Position numbers and translations under genes: made by a program. The notes beneath the pieces were generated by a model. The model searched no databases, was not told the origin of the DNA, and saw nothing but the letters and a program-made list of their open reading frames with translations. DNA of 55,383 nt from Nemertoderma westbladi (lineage: Eukaryota; Xenacoelomorpha; Nemertodermatida; Nemertodermatidae), in the NCBI GenBank assembly GCA_032718475.1, contig JAUCBJ010001399.1, positions 1 to 55,383 of the forward strand, given 5' to 3'. Below, piece by piece: positions 42,640-53,103 of the stretch (within the stretch, counting starts at the first letter, position 1; the number at the start of each line of letters is the position of its first letter).

Positions 42640-44013
42640 GGATCTAGGACACTTCCCCCCCGGACACTTCCCCCCCGTCCAAGTAGGACACTTCCCCCCC
42701 GGACACTTGCCCCCCGGACACTTCCCCCCCCCAGTTAAAGTGTTAAAATTAATCTGGGTGCATCAAAGCAATAAACAAAAGTTAAAGATGGTTACAGGAC
42801 AAGTTGTATCTAAGTTTAAGTTTAAGTTAAGTTAAGTTTAAGTTTATCTCTTTTATTCATTAAAACTCATAGTTATGATAAATAACACATGAGGCAGTCT
42901 ACATTAAGAGTAGACTGATAATCAAAATGAATAAGCGTCGTAGGGCCAAGGTGTTGCTTCGCAGCACCTGTACGTACAGTATGTAAGCTACTATAAAGTA
43001 ATATACTTAAATTCAAGCTAACCAATTATAGCACAAACAAATTATAATAACTGAATAAAACATATGTAAATTTATATTTATATTAGCATCTATCCGTTAA
43101 GTTACCTCTTCCACCTCTTCTATCTAGACAAGTTTTTTCAAAATTATAAAAGAAACATTTTTATAGTCAAATTTTGTTTGTTTTTCTTTTAATTCCTTTA
43201 ATTCTTTTAATTTATTTTAATTGGGGGCTGCCGCCCCCAAACCCCCGCTTCTTTTCTTGGGGGTTATCGCCCCCAGACCCCGGCATTTCCCTGAGTGCCC
43301 GTGGTGAAAGACCACTTTGAAATAATTAATTCATGTTTGTATCATCAGATAATAAATTGACTAAGCCTAAAGTAGGAGCTGTATTGAATGTTAACCAATT
43401 TAATATATAAATTACTACAATATTATATAATTCAACAAAATCCTATTAAAAATATTGCAAGTAACCAGGAAATTTAATATGTAGTGTGTATAATATCTAT
43501 ATAGTATGTATAGTAGTAATAGGTATATCAATATGTAATGCTGAACACAGAATACTGGTCGACGCATGTCGATTTTACCCTGGAGAGGTATAATTTTGAT
43601 TGCAAAAATAATATTCATCCATATATAATATCCATATATCCATAATATCCATATAACATTCAATATTCCGGGGATGGAATTTATAGGTCATCTAATATAA
43701 TTAATTGTTTAAAGAATAGCAAACAATACGATGTAATTGCATTGATAAAACCCATAAATAAAACTTGGATATAAAATGTAAAATCGGGATGCAAAAGATC
43801 ACTTTCTGAGCTACGAAAGGAAAATTGGATACAACTTATCTGGATACAAACGGTCCGTTTACCTTACAAAATGAAAAATACGAATGTGCGAAGTTAAGAT
43901 CAGTCGGGGGGGAAGTGTCCGCGGGGGGGAAGTGTCTGGGGGGGAAGTGTCCGGGGGGGAAGTGTCCTACTTGAGCGGGGGGGAACTGTCCGGGGGGGAA
44001 GTGTCCGAACACC
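42640..44013. mobile_element. Foldback element D1, GGACACTTCCCCCCC termini, 9-bp duplication
   Basis: CCCTAATTG flanks both ends (42631-42639 and 44014-44022). The left end GGATCTAGGACACTTCCCCC and the inverse right end GGTGTTCGGACACTTCCCCC lead into tandem 15-bp units. The core is about 1.1 kb, AT-rich, with GC-rich hairpins (43221-43300), and matches 53210-54110 in inverse. It has no transposase. A 9-bp duplication fits foldback and Mutator-type transposons. Confidence 0.82.
42812..43125 (-). mobile_element. Short insertion with (AAACTT)n tail inside D1
   Basis: This segment is absent from the sister copy D2, where TTGTATCTAGACAAG is continuous. TATCT is found at both borders. On the minus strand the segment ends in repeated AAACTTAAACTTAACTT. 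It looks like a 5'-truncated LINE or SINE 3' end. Confidence 0.6.
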
Positions 44014-44022
44014 CCCTAATTG

Positions 44023-44590
44023 TAATGCGCCTAGCACAATAAAATCGCAATAAAATGAATCGATATTGTGGGTGGTCTCCTTTCTACATTCCGCCGATGT
44101 TCCCGTTCACTGCTGCGGCCCGCTGCTTAACCTGCCATCTGTCCCTCAGTTGGGTTCACCGTGGTGAATCATGTTAAAACAGATGTAACAATAATTCTAA
44201 CTTTATTACAAATAGCAAACAAATTACAAAAATAAAGCACAAAGATAATCTAAGAAGTAATAGGTGTAGCTAATGATTGAGTGAAGATGTTGAATAACTA
44301 AGATAAGATAACGAAGAGCTAAGTAAGTGAGTAAGTAAGTGATAACTAATCGAGCAAACGCACCTTTTATAGTAAATTAGTGCTGCCAATAATCTAGATA
44401 AATCTAGATCATTCTATAGGTTCCATTACGTTTTTAAAGATAACCATTGGTCCAACAAACGCATAACTTGCACGACATTGGTTACTGTCAAATAACTGCA
44501 ATCACATTGGTTAATCTACCTTGAGCAGATACAATTCAATCGTAGCGGTCAATTCAAATAAGTTGAAAATTGGCACAAAAAACAATTTAC
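44023..44590. other. Intergenic DNA
   Basis: No supported gene or repeat in it, apart from a possible SINE start on its right side. Confidence 0.3.
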
Positions 44591-44594
44591 ACCT

Positions 44595-44668
44595 GCTAGG
44601 GTTTGAACTCGATACCTACCAAACGATTTTCTAACGTATAACCAACTGTGCTAGGCTTGGGGTGAAAC
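44595..44668 (-). mobile_element. tRNA-like (SINE?) sequence
   Basis: Minus-strand A box TAGCACAGTTGG (44642-44653) and B box GAGTTCAAACCC (44599-44610) are correctly ordered. The arms do not fold into a good cloverleaf, so it is a tRNA-derived repeat or tRNA relic. Confidence 0.4.
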
Positions 44669-44884
44669 AGACTGCTGGGAGGGGGGAAAAAAAATAAGAA
44701 AACCAGTAGGAAAACAAGGAAAAACAGAAAGGGGAAAAGAGGGAAAAGGGAAGAAAAAAAGAAAAAATGTGAAAACATTAGACATATTGCTGAAATGATT
44801 TATTTTATAAGTAGATAAAAAAGTATGGTTTTCATTTTTAAATAGGACATTATTTTAACTACTTCCATTGAAACCCCAGTCAAA

Positions 44885-45030
44885 AATGTTCATGCGTATC
44901 GCATGTGGGTCACGCATCTAATTCGCATGCGAATCGCATGGGAAAGTGTCGGGACCTTTAGAAGCGATACGCTTGCGGATATCATGCGAAGTACCCATGC
45001 GTATCGCACGTGTCTAGCATGCGATTCTCT
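44885..45030. repeat. Cluster of GCGTATCGCATG-type inverted words
   Basis: CATGCGTATCGCATG, TTCGCATGCGAATCGCATG, AGCGATACGCTTGCGG and CATGCGTATCGCACG lie within 150 bp in both orientations. The stretch could fold on itself and may be a tiny palindromic element. Confidence 0.5.
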
Positions 45031-45169
45031 TCAGTGTAGAATAAACCAATGGCCATATATGACCAAATAAATTAACCCTATCTGGTCCGGTCTGTTTTAC
45101 TACTCAATTGGCCCAGGGGGGGGGGGGGGCAGAGGGGGGTCATTTTAGACATTTGTTTATATCTTGGCT

Positions 45170-45790
45170 CAAAAATTATAATTTCGATGGTTTAAAGGTT
45201 TTCGAGGTCGCTGTTTACGATAAAACTTGTTAAAAAAATATTCTGGCAATGCAACCATCATTTTTAGTGCCATCTGGTGCTCCAGAATGAAAAGTACAAA
45301 GTAGCAAAAATTTCAAACTGTTAAATTTTGCCTTTGGTTTGATAAGTCTAAAGCTGTACTGGTTTTCAAGGTCGCTGATCATGATACAACTCGTTAAAAT
45401 CATTCGTGGGAATATGAATGCAACTATGATCGTCGGTGCTTGTCTGCTCTGGGACGAAAAATATAAGTAGCATAAAATTTCAAACGACAATCGAATTTGG
45501 TCGGATAATATGATATTGAGTGGCATATATGTGATCTACAGTAGCATCCTAAAAAACACCTTATGTCATAAAATCAGGTTGATATTTGGTAATGATTTTG
45601 GAATATCAAATTTGTGCTACTTGTATTTTTCGGGCTGCACATTGACACATATCCAAAAATGCCGTAATTAACAAGGTACGATATTTTTTAGTGTCATATT
45701 CGTGATCATGGATCAGCATCCCGAAAAACTCAAGGTGAAAATCAATTTGATTTCGTGGTGATATTTAATTATCATATTTCATTATCATAA
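45170..45790. repeat. Degenerate ~165-bp tandem repeat
   Basis: Blocks at about 45195, 45360, 45530 and 45700 share TTTCRAGGTCGCTG, a GAT/CATGATAC word, and an ATTTCAAAC or AGCATCCYGAAAAA block in like order. The frame of 98 minus-strand codons over it is probably fortuitous. Confidence 0.45.
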
Positions 45791-46509
45791 TTGAAAGACA
45801 TTGTCGGACAATGTCAGAGAAAGTGAGTGGCAAACACTGTCGGACAATATAACACAGGTGGTTCGAGTAAATTACGGCGAATAAAGATACAAAAAAAACA
45901 AAGAAAGAAAAGATACAAGAAACGTTAAAGATATATTCTTTGATGTAATAACTTCAACGATAAACTATTACTACATAATGTAATTTTTCTAGAATAAAAA
46001 GAACATTTCCAGTAAACAGAAAACATTGCCGATAAAGTTTTTACATTTATTAAAAATTCAATTTCATTGATAAAAATAATGAATCTATAAACAATGCAGG
46101 AGTGGGAAATAATCTGCGCTATAATAACTTTTAAGAAACGAGAATAAAGACACAGATATAAAAAAGAACAATAATACCTCGTAATGGACATTGTAAGAAC
46201 GTAGGCCATATTTTTTATAATTTATTTACTCCAACATTAATAAGCGCCAAATTTATAACATGGAAACGTAGACATAATCGCCTCAACCATTAAGCAATGG
46301 AATGTCAGTGATTTAGAATCCCATCCCTCGGTGCCAGCGCCCCCACATAGCGCCGCCAACCCATCCATCCATTGGTTGAGATCGGTATCGTCCTTAGCAA
46401 CGAACAACCACTCAGGGCCGCCTTTTTAACATTTAAAGTTTATTTAACATATTAACAATCTTAATGATATTATTTCATACAATAAGCAGGACAAAATAAT
46501 CTCCACTCC
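45791..46509. other. Intergenic DNA
   Basis: No supported gene. AAGCGCCAAATTTATAACATGG near 46240 resembles the L2-like LINE 3' UTR at 15483 and may be a small relic. Confidence 0.3.
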
Positions 46510-46549
46510 AGTTAAAGTTTAACGGTATATACTATATATCCATCCATCT

Positions 46550-46972
46550 TACTCATCGCTGTCGCTATCAAGTATTATTAGTTGCATGGCCAATGGAATT
46601 TGGTCCTGGAAATGGCAGAGGTAAAGATAACGTTGATTTACCACGTCTGGGTTGATGGTTCTCTTCACACGATAACAGCAAGGGTGGACCAATCAACTGA
46701 TAGCTCCTGAAATGAGGTCGTCGATTACTCCGGATATCCTGGGTTTGAATTTCCTTCCGGAGTTGTTTAAATGAATAACCATTAGCTTTCATGTCCCGAG
46801 AATTTAGTAAGGAAGGTATAGAAGTTATTGTCAATCATTTATTACTATGTATTATAATTTCAGCTCTATAATATTCACCACCACCATATTTTACTTCATA
46901 TGTATTAACTTTGCCAATTAAATCCCGTTGAAAATTCCTAACTTCTCTCTCTAAGTCAACCGCCCATGCCAT
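46550..46972 (-). CDS. Candidate small spliced gene, unknown function
   Basis: From ATG at 46972 a 45-codon frame reads MAWAVDLEREVRNFQRDLIG and GGGEYYRAEI, then TGA at 46835-46837. The same frame continues open from 46834 for 88 codons (GYSFKQLRKEIQTQD, RRPHFRSYQLIGP). Within it a good acceptor (TTTACCTCTGCCATTTCCAG) precedes a short end exon reading IILDSDSDE and stop near 46550. The amino-acid composition looks real, but the intervening stop means either an unrecognised intron or a pseudogene. I know no family for it. Confidence 0.35.
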
Positions 46973-47734
46973 ATTGCTTTGTCATGCCGACAATATACAA
47001 TTGCGTGTGTAATATCCATATCAATTGTTTAGAACATTTAGAACATCTATTTGAGATATTGCTGTTTTAATCCGTGAATAATAATCGGGTATAATAATAA
47101 TCGCATAATAATGCAGTGATAATACAGTAATAGAGTAATAATAAAGAATAGGGCCTAGCCTACATCAGATGTCATGATATATGATGCCTTGGGCTGAATT
47201 TTGAATAATAGAGAAGCTATTGAACCCCTAACCCTACAGTACCGGTAGGTATATTGAACAGCCTCTGCCTTTAAACATCCTCTGCCTATTGCTATAATAA
47301 TAGGCTGATAATAGACCCCTAACAGCCTAAGGCAGGTATAGCGTATAGACAGGCAGCGTCACTGAAAGTACAATTTATAGAATTTAAATTTCCCTCTACT
47401 ACCAGAGAACTCAATATTCTCACTGGATTTTACACTTACCTTAGCAGCTCCCTACCACGTACCTTAACAAGCTACCACCGACCTTAGCACGCTACCACCG
47501 ACCTTAGCTTTTACCACGCACCTTAGGCATTCCTACTCATGACAGCATGTGCTAGTGCTACTGACCACTTGAACAATTTTGTACAAATATCTATACCAAT
47601 GCAACAAGGACTTCGTAATATAATCTTTGAATAACGTAAAAACTTAACTATTTAAATGGAAAATAATGCAAATAAATTCAAACTAAATATTTCAAAATTT
47701 TTATGGATCTATTTGAGATATAATTCCATACTCA
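46973..47734. other. Intergenic DNA with short 20-bp repeats
   Basis: Around 47445-47535, CTACCACCGACCTTAGCACG-like units occur about four times. Otherwise I see nothing. Confidence 0.4.
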
Positions 47735-48510
47735 CCATTGAGGAACTCTACCCACCTGTATGTTCCCATCCTTGAGGAACTCTACCCACCTGTATGTTTC
47801 CATCCTTGAGGAACTCTACCCACCTGTATGTCTCCATCCTTGGGGAACTCTACCCACCTGTATGTCTCACTATTGAGGAAATCTACCCACCTTATGTTCC
47901 CATCCTTGAGGAACTCTACCCACCTGTATGTCTCACCATTGATGAACTCTACCCACTTGTATGTTCCCGTCCTTGAGGAACTCTACCCACCTGTATGTTT
48001 CAATCCTTGAGGAACTCTACCCACCTGTATGTCTCACTATTGAGGAAATCTACCCATCTTATGTTCCCATCCTTGAGGAACTCTACCCACCTGTATGTCT
48101 CACCATTGAGGAACTCTACCCACTTGTATGTCTCACCATTGAGGAAATCTACCCACCTTATGTTCCCGTCCTTGAGGAACTCTACCCACCTGTATGTTCG
48201 CATCCATGAGGAACTCTACCCACCTTATGTTCCCATACTTGAGGAACTCTACCCACTTGTATGTTCCCGTCCTTGAGGAACTCTATCCACCTGTATGTTT
48301 ATATCCCTGAGGAACTCTACCCACCTGTATGTCTCACCATTGAGGAACTCTACCCACTTGTATGTTCCCATCCTTGAGGAACTCTACCCCATCTGTATGT
48401 CTCACCATTGAGGAACTCTACACACCTGTATGTCTCACCATTGAGGAACTCTACCCATCTGCATGTCTCACCATTGAGGAACTCTACACACCTGTATGTT
48501 CCCATCCTTG
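47735..48510 (-). repeat. 34-bp minisatellite, exon-proximal block (23 units)
   Basis: I count 23 units of 33-34 bp. On the minus strand a typical unit is CTCAAGGATGGGAACATACAG followed by GTGGGTAGAGTTC. The first part equals the last 21 bases of the WD40 exon at 48492-48672, and the second is the start of its intron. The last unit is the exon end itself. A second unit type (CTCAATGGTGAGACATACAG) alternates. Many short frames over the array are periodic artefacts. Confidence 0.85.
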
Positions 48511-48672
48511 AGTCCAGCTGCCAGCAGATTGCCTTCAGTACTGAACTTGCAGCACATCACCTCGGCCCGGAGATCGAAACATCTGAAGAGTTTAACGTCG
48601 CCCTCTAGAGAGATTCCGTTAGAATCGCCGGAACCAGCTAGGTGACGGATAGTCGAGGTGTGTGAGGCACGG
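48492..48672 (-). CDS. WD40-repeat exon with clear splice sites
   Basis: 181 bp, flanked by an acceptor (ATTATTTCCTTTTCAG, ends at 48673) and a donor (ACATACAG|GTGTGTAGAG). The translation includes ASHTSTIRHLAGSG, GDVKLFRCFDLRAEVMCCKF and EGNLLAAGLKDGNIQ, the first half of a WD40 blade (FS..G..LA.G..DG.I). WD40 proteins form propellers that bind other proteins. The rest of the gene would lie at higher coordinates upstream and lower coordinates downstream; the downstream intron starts with the minisatellite. The gene is not identified. Confidence 0.7.
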
Positions 48673-49188
48673 CTGAAAAGGAAATAATATACATCACCGT
48701 TGGAGAATATTGGAGTTGGATATAATTTATAGTTCAATAGTAAGAAGGGGGAGGGATTATTTTTAAGGGGTCGCAGTAAACACCAACACTCATCCCGGGA
48801 CCTCAATGAGTTCTTGGTAGTGCGGGGATTTTCGATTTATCGAAAGTCTCACTCAGGCAGTCAACGGATAGTTCCGTATTAGTACATTAGCAAGAAGCAC
48901 CTAAGGATATTATATTGCTGGTATTAACAAGTTATTGCACAGTAATAGGGCAGCATTAACCATTTCAAGGCCCCTATATGTTATTTTTAGCTGCTGGGGT
49001 CGTATGGGATGGGGGGGGGGGGGGGTTGTTTGTGAAAGAAGCCAGTGAAAAATTATTGTGGTTTTTTAACACTTACCGGTACTGTGTTAATCTACTGTAT
49101 GTATTTATCGATGGACTGTTCAGAAATGAAAACAAATAAGTTGGTGCCAGTTCCCAAGGGCAACCTAACACTCTGTTCTTTTCGGGCC
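48673..49188. other. Probable intron, poly-G run
   Basis: It lies upstream of the WD40 exon on the minus strand. It has a G run at 49011-49026 and no supported exon. Confidence 0.35.
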
Positions 49189-51445
49189 TGTGATTTGGTG
49201 TTCTCAGCAGTTAGAGCCCAGCATGGACTCCCATAGAGGAGTACTGGAAATACTGCTGCTTTAAATAATCGGACCTTAAGTTTCTGATTAATTCTATATG
49301 ACTTCCAACTCCTGGAAATCCCATTCAAAGGTGACCATGCCTTTCCCTTACGTATTCGAAGGTCCTCACCTGACTTCCGGACCCACGATCCCTGGTAACA
49401 GAAGTCGTCCGCGAATGTAGGACAATTCGGTCCGGACAATTCGGTCCCGGACAATTCGGTCCCAAAACACAAAATTAATGGGACCGAATTGTCCGGGACC
49501 GAATTGTCCTGCTTCCGTCGTCCACATGATCAAGCACACCATCCTTTGAGCTTAATCCGATCGGAGATTTGCTGACTACTTCCAAAGTTAACTGTCAAAA
49601 TTTTGGTCTTGGACAAAAAGACCAACACTAGAAGCCGCCTGCTCTAATGAGCTGAGGAGCCGTTGGGCTCCCTCTAATGATTCTGAGAGTACTCAAAGTC
49701 TAGATCAGTTATGTACTTGTTATGTACTTCAAGAGCCAGTAGGTGGAGTTATCATTACCCCGTCATCATTATGATGATCTAAGGACATGCGTAGAACATA
49801 GACAACCACAATTATGAATAAGAATGGTGCAAGTGTGTCTCCCTGGAAGACTTCCCATAACACTTCAGATGGTTCTGCGTCACCGTCAACAGTAGACACA
49901 AATGTTGTCGAACCATCGTATACTGATCTGATTGCTGCAATAATTTCATTAGGAATCCCATATAATGAAAGTATGCTGAACATACATGAGCGAGAGACTG
50001 AATCAAAGGCCTTGAAGAAGTCAACAAAGATAACAAGATATATTTTTTGATAATTCTTCAATTATCAAAGTGCCAAAATGGGCTCCATGGTCCCACGACC
50101 TTTACTGCCCATTCTGATTTCCATGTAGCAGTCTCTCAATGGGATCCCTGATGCGATTTAATAGAATTCTATTGTATAGCTTTACAGGAATCGAGATCAA
50201 TGAGATTCCCCGAAAAGAACCATAGAGTGTTAGGGGTTGCCCTTCTTGGGAACTGGCACCAACTTAATTGTTTTCATTTCTTGTGCGACTCTTGTTGTTC
50301 GGTACATGTCTACTATGATGGGATAGATGAGCTTTAAACACTCAAGTATTTTAAAGACCTCAGGGGGAACACCATCTACTCCACTGGCACGATTGGCAGC
50401 CTTCACTTAAGCAAAGGAAATATCGCCAATGGGATTATCTGGCAGTACAGACTCAGACACTTTGTCTTCTATAAAGTTATCAGGCAATACCCTGTCATTA
50501 TTGAAGAGCTTTTCAAAGTGGGCCTTCCAACCATTGAGGCGATCGGCTGGTGATTCTGCCTTAACCTTGGTGGTTGGCTGGCTTTTCCATCCAGTCCGCA
50601 AGTTGATCGATTTCCATGCTTGAGATGATAGGCTGCTGTCGTCGGCATCATTGATGGCATCAACCTGTTGGTTTATTAGCTCTTATAGATTAACAGAGTA
50701 CTGCCTGTTCAGGGACCTAGATGCAGCCTTAACTGCATTCTTGGCCTCTGTAGTCTTGTAGCCCCTATAGGTCATTTCGGCACTTCTGAATTTTGTGGTC
50801 AGTCCAGGGGCCCTCTTTCCTGTTTCAAGGATATACACTTATACAGGAACTGTTTCTGCAGCTGCTAACTTAACAGCTTCTGTGAAAGCAGTATAGCCCT
50901 TGCAGTGATCTGCCGCCTCAGAGGCAAGAGCCTCATACCTGTTGCTCAGCTGTAGTAGTGTGAAGCTGGATCTCACACATGGCTGTTGCAACAGAGAGGA
51001 CCAGTCATGCCGCGGCAAGGCAGATTTCGTTGTTCTGCTAGCGCGCAGACTAAGTCTTACCTTGACCACAATAAGGCGGTGATCACTGGAGAAGGGTCGA
51101 AGTGTAAATGCATTACAGTCTTGTATAGAGCTCCTATATTTCCTATACGAAACAGAATATGGTCTATCTGGGACTTGTGACCACTGGGTCCACTCTGAGT
51201 CCATAGCTTTCCAGTTCGCTTCTTGAACTGGCTATTTCCAGCCGAAAACAATCCATTTCCAGAGATAAAATCCTGAAGATGGACGGAATTTCGGTTAACA
51301 CTATCGCTATAGACCCAGGGCGATGTAGGTGATTGATGCAGACTTGCATTAAAGTCTCCCAGGAATGTTAAGAATGCATGCTGATCCACTCCATCAGTAG
51401 CTGCTTGTAGATTGTGGTAGAAATTTTCCACCTCCTCTACTGATT
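49189..51445 (-). pseudogene. LINE (TAG)n family, longest copy: endonuclease plus polymerase, broken
   Basis: From right to left: APE-type endonuclease pieces FLTFLGDFNASLHQ and GHKSQIDHILFR (51060-51430) and SSDHRLIVVKVRLSLR (about 51060-51110); a linker (NGWKAHFEKLFNND, 50500); polymerase FVDFFKAFDSVSR and FQGDTLAPFLFI (49790-50040). About 14 bases covering the FADD catalytic block are deleted near 49695, when compared with 21050-21560. The C-terminal tail (49189-49403) is split by a 106-bp foldback element. Multiple stops; inactive. Confidence 0.82.
49411..49516. mobile_element. 106-bp mini foldback element, GGACAATTCGGTCC units
   Basis: It interrupts the LINE tail at GTCGTCC, which is found on both sides (49404-49410 and 49517-49523). 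It carries about three units in one direction, an AT spacer (AAAACACAAAATTAATGG), and two to three units in inverse. Same family as 24519-24862. Far too small to code for anything. Confidence 0.85.
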
Positions 51446-52289
51446 ATTAACATAGATAATACTCTATGTTAATAACTACATTATTACTAAGACATGGATG
51501 GACTGCGCGAACCCTTCAGCATCTCACCGTGGAGTGTAAATTATTGATTATAAGAGCTTCGTTAGCTAGCTGCAGCAATAGCACTCACTATATATGGTTA
51601 ATCATAAACAATCCTTCTCGGGACAACATAGAAGTATATAATCGTTAATATAGTGTGGGTGGGATAAGAGATGGTGTAAATTGCATTGTTTGTACAGTAC
51701 GTACATACAATTAATGTACTTATGTAGGCCTACAATAATACATGTTATTATTTTACAATAAACATATCTAAAATTTTCAAATTTATATCTACGCAAAATG
51801 AATGAGACAGTACAGTAGTGGTAGTGGTGCTACTACAGTACGATGGCCAGCAACTGCCAACAAGACTCCTCTTCGTTTAATATATAATAACTAACAGCCA
51901 TGTCGCTCCTCTCTCACACAGGGTGATTTGTGAGAAAGGAATGATAAGACATCATGATATGAATCCTCTCACACATTAATAAGATTGTGAATCCTCTCAC
52001 ACATTAATAAGATTGTGTGTATGAGTCGAGAGAAATAATACTGCCTACCCTCTCTCACATAAATATGTTCGTGTGTGTGTGGGTTGACAGTAAAAATACT
52101 GCCGATTATTTACGCTTTACACAGTTTACACAGTTACCTCCCAACACAGTTTTTGCACGCGCGCTGTGATTGGTCCTAAATTAATTTCTAATTCTGAAAG
52201 ATATTAAATTTGTGGGAAATTCCAATTATATTTGGCAGGAAAAACTGTCACCAATCATTGCCCGCGAATTAATAACATATTTCTTGGTG
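51446..52289. other. Intergenic DNA
   Basis: No supported gene. A 29-bp word (GAATCCTCTCACACATTAAT...) is duplicated at 51961-52017, and CT/GT-rich microsatellite-like sequence follows to 52085. Confidence 0.35.
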
Positions 52290-52915
52290 TTATGGTGCCA
52301 GTTATTATGCCAGTTATTATGCCAGTTATTATGCCAGTTTTTATGCCAGTCATTATGCCAGTTATTATGCCAGTTATTATGCCAGTTATTATGCCAGTTA
52401 TTATGCCAGTTATTATGCCAGTTGTTATGCCAGTTATTATGCCAGTTATTATTCCAGTTATTATTCCAGTTATTATGCCAGTTATTATGCCAGTTATTAT
52501 GCCAGTTATTAAGCCAGTTATTATGCCAGTTATTATGCCAGTTATTATGCCAGTTATTATGCCAGTTATTATGCCAGTTATTATGCCAGTTATTAAGCCA
52601 GTTATTATGCCAGTTATTATCCCAGTTATTATGCCAGTTATTATGCCAGTTATTATGCCAGTTATTATGCCAGTTATTATGCCAGTTATTGTGCCAGTTA
52701 TTATGCCAGATATTATGCCAGTTATTATGCCAGTTATTATGCCAGTTATTATGCCAGTTATTGTGCCAGTTATTATGCCAGTTATTATGCCAGTTATTAT
52801 GCCAGTTATTGTGCCAGTTATTATGCCAGTTATTATGCCAGTTATTATGCCAGTTATTATGCCAGTTATTATGCCAGTTATTATGCCAGTTATTATGCCA
52901 GTTATAATGCACCCT
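52290..52915. repeat. 12-bp satellite array TTATGCCAGTTA (~52 copies)
   Basis: About 625 bp of very regular 12-bp units with a few variants (AAGCC, GTGCC, TTCC). Because 12 is a multiple of three and the unit lacks stops in several frames, long frames exist on both strands (repeats of MPVI, QLLC, NNWH). None shows non-periodic sequence. Confidence 0.93.
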
Positions 52916-53103
52916 AGTTAGAGTTTTATCGCGCGATAAAATGCGATTATAACATTTTTGTGCGCGAAAAAATCCAAAGAGGTTTTTACTAACGGGATAT
53001 GGCACGCGAATTAATTATCGCGAATATTAAAACACCAGGTATACCACAATTACTTGTTCTGGCAACTTCAACGCGCACAGAGAAGGGAGTAGATGGTTTC
53101 CCC
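52916..53103. other. Spacer with GCGCGA words
   Basis: TTTTATCGCGCGATAAAA is a perfect 18-bp palindrome at 52922-52939. CGCGAATTAATTATCGCGAA follows at 53005. No gene. Confidence 0.4.

Noticed and set aside
43415-43663. Conserved short protein shared by D1 and D2 (68-82 codons)
   Set aside because: The two foldback copies are nearly identical along their whole cores, and the composition is that of AT-rich noncoding DNA.
47794-48608. Frames of 60-93 codons (LYPPVC and NSTHLYV repeats)
   Set aside because: They come from the 34-bp minisatellite and are not conserved beyond it.
52212-53005. Three frames of about 230-260 codons (MPVI, QLLC and NNWH repeats)
   Set aside because: All are the 12-bp array read in different frames. 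No non-repetitive coding sequence is attached.
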